Origin: Chloroflexota bacterium
GTDB lineage: Bacteria; Chloroflexota; Chloroflexia; Chloroflexales; Roseiflexaceae
DNA length: 64,000 nucleotides
Reading direction: 5' to 3'
Assembly: GCA_013388755.1 (NCBI GenBank)
Contig: JACAEQ010000028.1
Location: forward strand, 1 to 64,000
In this document: positions 52,941 through 60,694 of the stretch, piece after piece
Layout: each line of letters starts with the position of its first letter
Position numbering within the stretch: position 1 is the first letter of the stretch
Translations under genes and position numbers: made by a program
The notes under the pieces: generated by a model
Databases searched by the model: none
Seen by the model: the letters and a program-made list of their open reading frames with translations, nothing else
Told to the model about the DNA's origin: nothing

Positions 52941-53360
52941 GTGAATGCCGGATCAGACCCTCAAGCGCATGGAACGGCGGGCGCGCCGCTCTTCATCATT
53001 CCGCCCGGCGCCGACGGCGAACCGCTTGCGGCGCAGATCGAGCGTGCTCTGGTAGAACGCCGCGCTGCCAGCGACAGCCTGCCCCTGCTGACCGATGTTG
53101 CACAGGGAGACGCCTACCTGGCGCAACAACTCGCCGCGCTGCATGATAGCTGGGAAGTGCGACCACCGCCGTCGCGAAGCCTGCTGGAGCGGTTGCGCAC
53201 CCGGCTGGCCTGGTGGCTGCTTGGCCCGGAGATTCGTCAGATCAATGCGACCCATGCAACCCTTACGCGCCTGATCGACAGCCTGGTTGTGCTGGCCGAT
53301 AATGAACGTGCGGCGCGACGACGGATTGAAGAGCAGAATATCGCCGCCGAGTGTGAATAA
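52941..53360 (+). CDS. Unknown coiled-coil protein, glycan-locus helper family B
   Basis: The 139-aa protein is a paralogue of the one at 48674, sharing GDAYLAQQLAALHDSWEV, a WWLLGPEIRQINATHATLTRLIDSL segment, and a charged helical C-terminus. The GTG start at 52941 has GGAGGAG just upstream; the longer reading through the heptamer array is an artefact of translating the repeat. It lies between the 805-aa and 572-aa membrane protein genes. The function is unknown; the shared location with glycosyltransferases suggests it helps organise them. Confidence 0.65.
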   Translation: MNAGSDPQAHGTAGAPLFIIPPGADGEPLAAQIERALVERRAASDSLPLLTDVAQGDAYLAQQLAALHDSWEVRPPPSRSLLERLRTRLAWWLLGPEIRQINATHATLTRLIDSLVVLADNERAARRRIEEQNIAAECE

Positions 53361-53382
53361 GGCCTCACGTACGAAACAACTC

Positions 53383-55101
53383 ATGAAGCATGCAGTGTCA
53401 CTCGCCCGTTTCTGGCCGGAAGCGGGAGCATCTGTGCTATCCTGCATCATCGCCAGCGTGCTGCGCATATCCTATGTCGGCCCGCTTAATGGTTTCTGGT
53501 CGAGCGATCAGGGCGTCAAACTCATTCAGGTGCAGAGCATGCTGCTGAACAGGTTCAGCAGCAGCTCGATCATCTACCCTGGAGCAACGCTGGATCCGGA
53601 AGGTACGGTTAGCCCGCTGCGCGGGCAGTATTTTACGCACAACGGGCAAACCTATGCGATGTTCTCTGATGCGTTCGCGTTGCTGAGCAGCATCCCTTTC
53701 TTCATATTCGGGTTTGCCGGTTTGTACATCGTGCCTATCCTTTCCCTGGCGGCATTGGCGCTGCTCGGTGTACGAATTGCTCGCCCGCTGCTTGGCGCAG
53801 GCGGCGCCTTGCTGGTTGCCCTGACGATATCGCTTACATCACCGCTGCTGTTTTACAGTGTCATTTTTTGGGAACATCTCCCGGCCACACTCCTGGTGAC
53901 GCTCGGCATCTGGCAAACAATACAAGCGCATCAACGCGACAATTGGCGCCGGGCATTCGGCGCCGGATTAGCCATCGGCATCTCAGTATGGCTCCGTAAT
54001 GAGACTGCGCTGGCGGCTCCAGCCCTGATAGGAGCCGTACTCATCGCGCGCCACCCACGGGCGTTACGGATTGGAGGCTGGATCGGCGCCGGCGTGACGA
54101 TCGGTCTATTGCCCTTGCTCATCTACAATCAACTCACCTTTGGCGCGGCGGTAGGGCCGCATGTGCTGGTAGCAGGCTCAGTGCAATATCAGAACGTAAG
54201 TAACCCGTTCAGCGCGCGGATTGCATGGGCGGATTTATTGATCGTACCGCTGGATGAACCCGCACTGAACGGCGCCATAAGTGCGCTGGCCATCATCGCG
54301 GTGATCACATCGTTCCGGCGCACGCCCGGATTGATCACCGGCGCTCTGGGGTTCTCGGTCGCCCTGACACTATTGACCGCCATACTTCTCCAGGCTGTCC
54401 CGCGCGGCGGGTTGCAGACAACGCTACTCGTCACCTTTCCAGTCGTGCTCTTGAGTCTCTTCCCGACCGCACCTGATCCATCAGCAGACCGAATGTACGA
54501 ACCAGTGATCCTGGTTGTATTCGGAATGGCATTCATACTACTGGCATGGCTCGCGCGGCTACCCGATGGTGGCGCGCAGTGGGGGCCGCGAATGTTGCTG
54601 CCGGCACTACCGGCGCTGGCCATCGCAGGCGCATGGCGTGTGTTCTCGTGGATGCATCGTCCCGTGGCCGGCGCCATGGTCACAGGTGTCGCTGCAATCT
54701 TGATCTTTGTCGCACTGCTGACACAATTCGCGGGGTTACGCCAACTCCGCGCCTTCAACCTGGCGAATCATACTCTGCTCACCACGGTGGCGCAAAGTGG
54801 CGCGCGCGTCATTATCACCGATACATGGTATGGCCCGCCGCTGTTGGCGCCGATCTTCTATGACGAACGCATCATCTTTTTGATTGATGACGGCGCCGAT
54901 TTGGACTATTTGCTCGGGCAACTGCATAGCGCGAGATTCAGTACGGTCTACTACTTGAGCGGGCATGGCAATACAATCGCCGCCGAGGCGCGACGATGGC
55001 ATGAACTGGTCGCGCTTGGTGAACCCTCAGAGCTAGCGCATGGTCTCACCGGGCAGGCGTATCGAATCGGCGAGGCTGCGTCGGCTGAGCCGGCGCGTTG
55101 A
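53383..55101 (+). CDS. Multi-pass membrane protein, GT-C-like
   Basis: The 572-aa protein has about twelve hydrophobic segments, an early external loop with LNGFWSSDQGVKLIQVQSML and GQYFTHNGQTYAMFSDAFALL, and a soluble C-terminal tail (IIFLIDDGADLDYLLGQLHSARFSTVYYLSGHGN). The acidic SDQG loop recalls the catalytic loop of lipid-linked sugar transferases, but I cannot name the family. ATG 53383 is used; GTG 53353, which would overlap the previous stop, is an alternative. Base use and codons are like the neighbours. Confidence 0.6.
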   Translation: MKHAVSLARFWPEAGASVLSCIIASVLRISYVGPLNGFWSSDQGVKLIQVQSMLLNRFSSSSIIYPGATLDPEGTVSPLRGQYFTHNGQTYAMFSDAFALLSSIPFFIFGFAGLYIVPILSLAALALLGVRIARPLLGAGGALLVALTISLTSPLLFYSVIFWEHLPATLLVTLGIWQTIQAHQRDNWRRAFGAGLAIGISVWLRNETALAAPALIGAVLIARHPRALRIGGWIGAGVTIGLLPLLIYNQLTFGAAVGPHVLVAGSVQYQNVSNPFSARIAWADLLIVPLDEPALNGAISALAIIAVITSFRRTPGLITGALGFSVALTLLTAILLQAVPRGGLQTTLLVTFPVVLLSLFPTAPDPSADRMYEPVILVVFGMAFILLAWLARLPDGGAQWGPRMLLPALPALAIAGAWRVFSWMHRPVAGAMVTGVAAILIFVALLTQFAGLRQLRAFNLANHTLLTTVAQSGARVIITDTWYGPPLLAPIFYDERIIFLIDDGADLDYLLGQLHSARFSTVYYLSGHGNTIAAEARRWHELVALGEPSELAHGLTGQAYRIGEAASAEPAR

Positions 55102-55127
55102 ACGACCTATGAGTAGAGATATCCGTC

Positions 55128-57356
55128 ATGGTTCCATCCTCCGCTCGCCGGGCCGGTGAAACATCGCTCACCATGATCGTGGTGGTTGTCGCGGTGCTGC
55201 TGATGGCCGCCGCGCTGGCGACGATCCTGGCACTGGTTCAGTACCTGAACGCCATGCAGCGCCCGCCGGCGCTGGCCGATTTCTTTCCCATCGAAAGGAA
55301 TGAGAGCGGCGAGTACCGCTTCACGCGCCCGCAATCCTTCATCCTTGTACCCCCGGCACCTGACGCCGGCGGCGTGTTGTCGTTGCGGACACGCTCGCCT
55401 GAACCCCTCCCTGTGCGCACGCTGGCAATCCGTCTTGATGAACTTGTCCAATTCACACTCGCGGCGACGGCCGTTCCACGCCGACTGATGCTGCTTCTAC
55501 CACCCTCCAGTAGCGGGCGGTTACTGACGCTCGATGTGCCACCGGCACAGGCGCCGAACGACCTGCGGCGGCTTGGCGTCATGATCGATAGTGTAACGCT
55601 GCGCTTGCTGCAGCAGCCATGGATGTGGCATGCCGGACTCATGGTGCTGGCGCCTGTTGTTGGCTGCGCGATCCTTGCGGCGACGCGCTGCGGCTGGATC
55701 ACGATGGCATGCGGTACGCTCGTAATCGCCGGGTCTGCACTCTGGGGGCCGGTGGTACCGTGGATGCTGGTAACCGTTCTTGGGGCGGCACGCACGATCG
55801 ATCAAGTCGCATGGCGTGGCGCAGGCGCCGACTGGTTGCGCCAGGCTGATATTGCCATATGCCGGGCAGCGACACCGGCGTTGCTTACCATAGGAGTCGC
55901 TGCCACGTGGGCAGGGGTCGTGGGCTGGTTCAGTTTGGCGCTGCACGCACGCTACGCAACTGCAACCTACGATCTGGGATTGTTCGACCAGTGGCTGTGG
56001 CTGATCAGTCGCGGTCGACCTGCATACAGCACAGGCGCGGGCGTGCACGCTCTTGGTGATCATACCTCACTCCTGCTCTACCCCCTTGCAGCACTCTACC
56101 TGGTTGCACCCGACGTCGACATGCTCTTGCTTGTTCAGAGTATGGCAATCAGCATTGGCGGGATCATACTCTACCAGATCGGCAGCGCTCGTGGCGCACC
56201 ATGGTTCGGCATACTCATCGCCGTCGCCTATCTCATGCATCCAGCGACTCATAATATGGCACTGTTCCATTTCCATCCCGATGCTCTGGCCGCCACTACG
56301 CTGCTAGTCGCAATGCTGGGGGTCGAGAAACGTGACTGGCGCCTGATCGCCGCAGGAGCGATTGCGACATGCGCTGCCAAGGAAAACTTCGCCCTGACGA
56401 TCGCATGGCTTGGCGTCTGGCTCTGGCTTCGCGGCGATAAGCGGCTGGGAAGCGCGCTATTCCTCGGCGCGATTGTATGGTTTGGCATGGCGGCGTTCCT
56501 GATCCAGCCAGCACTGAATGGGCAGAGCCAGAGTGTATTCGTAGGACGCTTCGCCACGTACGGTGCAACACCACTCGACATTGGCCTGACGATGGCGCGC
56601 CGTCCCGATCTGCTGATCGCCGACATACTTACCGCGCGCAATGTGCAATACTTCTGGCTTGTGCTTGCGCCATTCGGCATGCTACCATTGTTCAGCCCGT
56701 GGCGCGCGGCGCTGGCGCTACCGGCGCTCGCACTGAACGCTCTCAGTAGCTTTGATGCCCAGCAGGAACTCGTCTATCACTACAACGCCCTTCCCGTTGC
56801 CTTGCTCGCCGTCTCTGGCCTTGACGCAGCGATCACCCTCCGTCGACGGCTTCCATCACGACAATGGGTTTCCGTGCTGTGTGTGGTCTACGTAGCGCTC
56901 GGCACTGCGACGGCGCTAAACGCCACACCGCTAAGGATACAGCAAGCGCTGCGGGAGTCGGCTCACAACGCAGAGCAGGTGCTGGCGCGCAACTACATCC
57001 TGGCCCGTATTCCTCCCGGCGCGCCGGTAGCGGCAAGTAACGCGCTCCAACCACATCTAACCCATCGGTCGCAAGCGTTTGCCTTCCCCAATCCCTTTGT
57101 GCGCATCAACTATGTGAATCCTGATGGCGCGCCGCTCCCCCCACGCGTCGACTACATCGTTCATGATACCTACGGCATGGGCGCAAGTGGGGCAAACCGC
57201 GACCAGGAGTTGCTCCGTGAACTCGAACGACGCGGCCTCTACGCGATCGTTGTTCGTATTGGCACCGTCGTTCTTCTGCAACGCACGAACGCCTCGCTTC
57301 CGGAGTCATGCTTCGGTGAGGGCTGGCAAGCCGCAATCTGCCATGCACCGAAGTAA
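55128..57356 (+). CDS. DUF2079-type multi-pass membrane protein
   Basis: The 742-aa protein matches the DUF2079 pattern: YDLGLFDQWLWLISRGRPAY, HALGDHTSLLLYPLAALYL, HPATHNMALFHFHPDALA and AAKENFALTIAWLG, within about thirteen hydrophobic segments after an N-terminal anchor and a beta-like external domain. DUF2079 proteins are predicted GT-C-like transferases of unknown substrate, common in Chloroflexota and actinobacteria. It is the last plus-strand gene of the glycan locus and is followed by a convergent VOC gene after 13 nt. Confidence 0.75.
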   Translation: MVPSSARRAGETSLTMIVVVVAVLLMAAALATILALVQYLNAMQRPPALADFFPIERNESGEYRFTRPQSFILVPPAPDAGGVLSLRTRSPEPLPVRTLAIRLDELVQFTLAATAVPRRLMLLLPPSSSGRLLTLDVPPAQAPNDLRRLGVMIDSVTLRLLQQPWMWHAGLMVLAPVVGCAILAATRCGWITMACGTLVIAGSALWGPVVPWMLVTVLGAARTIDQVAWRGAGADWLRQADIAICRAATPALLTIGVAATWAGVVGWFSLALHARYATATYDLGLFDQWLWLISRGRPAYSTGAGVHALGDHTSLLLYPLAALYLVAPDVDMLLLVQSMAISIGGIILYQIGSARGAPWFGILIAVAYLMHPATHNMALFHFHPDALAATTLLVAMLGVEKRDWRLIAAGAIATCAAKENFALTIAWLGVWLWLRGDKRLGSALFLGAIVWFGMAAFLIQPALNGQSQSVFVGRFATYGATPLDIGLTMARRPDLLIADILTARNVQYFWLVLAPFGMLPLFSPWRAALALPALALNALSSFDAQQELVYHYNALPVALLAVSGLDAAITLRRRLPSRQWVSVLCVVYVALGTATALNATPLRIQQALRESAHNAEQVLARNYILARIPPGAPVAASNALQPHLTHRSQAFAFPNPFVRINYVNPDGAPLPPRVDYIVHDTYGMGASGANRDQELLRELERRGLYAIVVRIGTVVLLQRTNASLPESCFGEGWQAAICHAPK

Positions 57357-57369
57357 ATCGCCGGTCGCT

Positions 57370-57822
57370 TCAATCATGCTCCAGCAACTCGATCACCGCT
57401 CCCAAGCGCGCCGTGCCATCCACATAGGCATAGCGCCCGCCGGTGTATTCGCCGCGCTGCACCAGCGATGCACCGTGCGCGGCCAGAATCGCAAGCTGTT
57501 CATTCATTCCCTTGATCTGAAAGGCAATATGGTGCAGACTCGGCCCGTGCGCGTCGAGACCGTCTTTCCAGGTGCTTGGCCCATCAATCGGTTCGATCAA
57601 TTCGAGTGAGACCTGGCCCAGACGGAAAAACGCCAGTTTTGCGCGCGCCGGCGTTGGTGCGCCCCGATATTCGGTGTGAGCCTGTTCCAGCGGATCGGTG
57701 ATCATAATCGGCGGCTTGGGCACACCGAGTAGCGCGGCCCAGGCACTGGCCGCGGCGTCAATATCCGGCACCGTTATTGCAACCTGAACGACGACGGTGC
57801 TGCCAAGGGTGGGCCATTCCAT
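57370..57822 (-). CDS. VOC (glyoxalase/epimerase fold) protein, methylmalonyl-CoA epimerase-like
   Basis: The 150-aa protein has two beta-alpha-beta-beta-beta modules: VVVQVAITVPDIDAAASAWAALLG and LHHIAFQIKGMNEQLAILAAHG. The metal-ligand positions resemble methylmalonyl-CoA epimerase except that the first His is replaced by Gln (VQVAI); His is present in LHHIAF and Glu in VIELLEH. That enzyme is needed in the 3-hydroxypropionate cycle, but this gene is far from the cluster and the identity is uncertain. The start at 57822 follows GGGAGGAG; the longer reading to 57948 overlaps the divergent gene. Confidence 0.7.
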   Translation of the reverse strand: MEWPTLGSTVVVQVAITVPDIDAAASAWAALLGVPKPPIMITDPLEQAHTEYRGAPTPARAKLAFFRLGQVSLELIEPIDGPSTWKDGLDAHGPSLHHIAFQIKGMNEQLAILAAHGASLVQRGEYTGGRYAYVDGTARLGAVIELLEHD

Positions 57823-57906
57823 GGCTGTCGCTCCTCCCTGCTGACATGGCTGGTAATGAATGTGATTGTACCGCGTTCCGCTTATCCTGCACAGATACAG
57901 ACTGTG

Positions 57907-57915
57907 TGGTATGAT
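57907..57915 (+). promoter_or_regulatory. Extended -10 promoter (TGGTATGAT)
   Basis: TGGTATGAT is an extended -10 with one hexamer mismatch, ending 20 bases before the ATG at 57936 of the nucleotidyltransferase-like gene, with a GAGGAG ribosome-binding site (57926-57931) between. A short leader of about 14 nt is predicted. Confidence 0.45.
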
Positions 57916-57935
57916 CAGCGCATAAGAGGAGTGCC

Positions 57936-58568
57936 ATGTCAGGCTCAAGCATCAAAAATCCATACATCCGGATCGCGCTCCGGCGCGCCCAGGCCGGAAC
58001 AGGATCGTCTGTCGTTTCTCTGGATCGGAGAACCGCAGTGCAACAGTTACCCGACTTGAACCATATTCTTGGCGAAATCCCATGGGCCCTGGTTGGCGCG
58101 ATGGCTTTACGCGCTTATGCCCCTGCACGCACGACCCGGGACGTAGATATCATCATTCACGCTGATGACGAACATGCGGCGCGGGCAGCATTGATTCGCG
58201 CTGGTTATCGCATCGGCGAAACACTCATGATCGGCGATTTTGCCGCTCATCCAGATGCCCAGGATGGTTATAGCATTGATGTATTGGTCAGTCACGAGGG
58301 CTGGTTGGAGCAGGCGTTGTTACAGCCATCGCGCGATCCGGCAGGCTTTCCGACATTACCACGCCGTTACCTCATCCTGATGAAACTCAAAGCCGGAAGA
58401 GCGCAAGATATCGCCGATATCACCCGCCTATTGCGCGGCACCACCGAAGCGGAACGCGCCGCAATCCGTGCTACGATCGTTCAATATGCCGCGGAGCTGC
58501 TTGAGGATTACACTGCGCTGGTAAGTCTGACTGATCTTGAATTCGGTCCGCCGCCACCAGAACCATAA
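57936..58568 (+). CDS. Nucleotidyltransferase-fold protein (AbiEii/MNT-like)
   Basis: The 210-aa protein has the shape of a substrate-limited nucleotidyltransferase: GAMALRAYAPARTTRDVDIIIHADDE, where the Asp pair in DVDIII would bind metal, then helices and LPRRYLILMKLKAGRAQDIADITRLL. Similar proteins act as AbiEii-type toxins or as orphan MNT proteins, often with an antitoxin gene; none is adjacent. The G-S motif that usually precedes the Asp pair is not obvious, so activity is doubtful. ATG 57936 has a strong ribosome-binding site (GAGGAG) and its own promoter. Confidence 0.7.
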   Translation: MSGSSIKNPYIRIALRRAQAGTGSSVVSLDRRTAVQQLPDLNHILGEIPWALVGAMALRAYAPARTTRDVDIIIHADDEHAARAALIRAGYRIGETLMIGDFAAHPDAQDGYSIDVLVSHEGWLEQALLQPSRDPAGFPTLPRRYLILMKLKAGRAQDIADITRLLRGTTEAERAAIRATIVQYAAELLEDYTALVSLTDLEFGPPPPEP

Positions 58569-58605
58569 CCCAGCAAGCCACTTTGTTTCCACTTATGAGG
58601 TTTGT

Positions 58606-60678
58606 ATGCAACTTCACTTTCTCCGCCTGACCGCGATACTGCTTCTCGGCATCTTTCTCGCCGCGTGCAGCATCACCACCCCGCCGCCGCCCGCGGCGGC
58701 GCCGGCCGCCGCGGATGCAACGACGGTCAAGCCGCCGGTTGCCGTGTCTGCGTCGGCCACCCCCGCACCTGCACCAACCACGGCACCTGCCCGCACGATC
58801 GCCGGCGGTGGAGTGGAACTCATCACTGGCGAGTTCAGCTACACCAATGACATCATTACTGTCTATTATGTCGAGCACGCAGTCGGGCTGATCGATCTCT
58901 ATGGCTTCATCACGCGCGACGAGGAATGGGAACTCCCGGTCGAAAGCCAGGTACTCGGCCCGATGACGATTGACACCGCGCAGCAGCGTGGAACCTTCCG
59001 CCTGGCGTTGCCGGCACGGCCCGAGGGCGTTGCAACTGACGTTGACAACGACGCGCAGCAGGACACTGGCGTCCAGGTCTTCGTCATATCATACTGGCCG
59101 AACCTGTACGGCGGGCCGTTCTCCGAGGGTGACGACCGGAGCTACGGCTGGCCCAGTTACCTGGCATCCACCACCAACGACCCGGAAAATAACGATGAGA
59201 TCACCGGCGGCAAACTGGTCGTCTGGGCCCCTGATGACGCCCAGCAATTCCCGACCGGGTTCGGACCCGACGGTTTGCTCTTCACCGCCGACGACCCGAC
59301 TGGCCCGATTCCTGCGGGTTACTCGGTCATCGATCTCGATCAACAGCCATTTGCGATCATTCGTGATCGCGAGACGACGGTCACCCTCTATGAGCCGCCG
59401 GACTCGGCCATCAAGGATTATTCGGATCTCTCGTACACCGAAGCATTCGACACCATGTTCAAAAAGATCCGTGCAGAGTACGCATTCAACGGTATTGCCG
59501 GCAAGGAACCTGATTGGGATGCGGTGTACGCCGAACTGGCGCCGCGCGTGGCCGAGGCCGAACGCCGCCGCGACCGGCGCGCTTTCTTCCTGGCAATCCT
59601 CGACTTTACCAATGCCTTCCGCGACGGTCATGTCGGCGTCAGTTCACCACTGGAGGGGTCATTGTTCCGCGACCGAACCACCGGCGGCTACGGCTTTGCC
59701 ATCAGGGAGCTTGACGATGGACGCGCGCTGGTGGTTTTCGTGACGCGCGACGGGCCGGCGGATCGCGCCGGCATGCGCGTCGGTGCAGAGTTGATTGCCT
59801 TCGACGGCACACCGGTGAACGACGCGATCAGTGCCGTCGAACCGCTGGGTGGGCCATTTTCGACCGATTTTGCGTTACGCTACCAGCAAGCACGGTACCT
59901 GCTGCGCGCCCCTGCGGGAACCGAAGTAACGGTCACCTTCGCCAACCCCGGCGGCCCACCACAGACGGTGACCCTGCGCGCCATTCAAGAAACCGACAGC
60001 TTCCGCGCCACGTCAATCTTCCAGCCACGCAACCCGGCGGCATTGCCGGTCGAGTTCGAATTGCGATCGTCCGGCGTGGGCTATATTCGCATCACTGATA
60101 ACTATGACGACCTGCACCTGATCATCACCCTGTTCGAACGCGCGTTGCGCACCTTCGACGACCTGGAAGTTCCCGGCGTTATTATTGACATGCGCCAGAA
60201 TGGTGGCGGCGCACCGCTGGGTCTGGCGGGATTCCTGACCGATCAGGATATTATCGTCGGTCAGGATGAATATTACAGTGAGGAAACCGGCAAATTTGAG
60301 GCGGAAGGCCCGATTGACCGAATCTTCCCCAACCAGAACCAGTATCGCTTCGACAAGATTGTGCTGCTCGTCGGTCAGGCCTGTTTCAGCGCATGCGAAT
60401 ACGAGTCGTATGGATTCAGCAAGGTCCCGGGGATGATTGTGGTGGGCGAGACGCCGACTGCCGGCGTGTATGCCGAAGTCTCGCGCGGGCAGTACCGCCT
60501 GCCGGATGATATCTCGTTGCAGGTGCCAACCGGGCGCACGATTCTACCTGATGGGACGCCATTGCTGGAGGGGGTCGGGGTCGTCCCGACGATTCGCATC
60601 CCGCGCACGGTCGAGACGGTGCTGGCCGAGGGGGATGTCGTGCTGGAACGGGCAGAACAGGAGATTGTGGGGCGATGA
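58606..60678 (+). CDS. S41-family peptidase lipoprotein
   Basis: The 690-aa protein has a lipoprotein signal ending at LAAC (Cys about residue 21), a Pro/Ala-rich linker, and a large N-terminal beta domain. A central PDZ-like domain follows (VTRDGPADRAGMRVGAELIAFDG), then a tail-specific (S41) protease domain with the nucleophile in GQACFSACEYESYGF and VIIDMRQNGGG before it. It probably processes or degrades proteins outside the membrane while anchored to it. ATG 58606 has GAGG upstream; the reading to 58537 overlaps the previous gene without a signal peptide. It is convergent with the next gene (16-nt gap). Confidence 0.85.
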   Translation: MQLHFLRLTAILLLGIFLAACSITTPPPPAAAPAAADATTVKPPVAVSASATPAPAPTTAPARTIAGGGVELITGEFSYTNDIITVYYVEHAVGLIDLYGFITRDEEWELPVESQVLGPMTIDTAQQRGTFRLALPARPEGVATDVDNDAQQDTGVQVFVISYWPNLYGGPFSEGDDRSYGWPSYLASTTNDPENNDEITGGKLVVWAPDDAQQFPTGFGPDGLLFTADDPTGPIPAGYSVIDLDQQPFAIIRDRETTVTLYEPPDSAIKDYSDLSYTEAFDTMFKKIRAEYAFNGIAGKEPDWDAVYAELAPRVAEAERRRDRRAFFLAILDFTNAFRDGHVGVSSPLEGSLFRDRTTGGYGFAIRELDDGRALVVFVTRDGPADRAGMRVGAELIAFDGTPVNDAISAVEPLGGPFSTDFALRYQQARYLLRAPAGTEVTVTFANPGGPPQTVTLRAIQETDSFRATSIFQPRNPAALPVEFELRSSGVGYIRITDNYDDLHLIITLFERALRTFDDLEVPGVIIDMRQNGGGAPLGLAGFLTDQDIIVGQDEYYSEETGKFEAEGPIDRIFPNQNQYRFDKIVLLVGQACFSACEYESYGFSKVPGMIVVGETPTAGVYAEVSRGQYRLPDDISLQVPTGRTILPDGTPLLEGVGVVPTIRIPRTVETVLAEGDVVLERAEQEIVGR

Positions 60679-60694
60679 GAATGCTGGCTCACCC

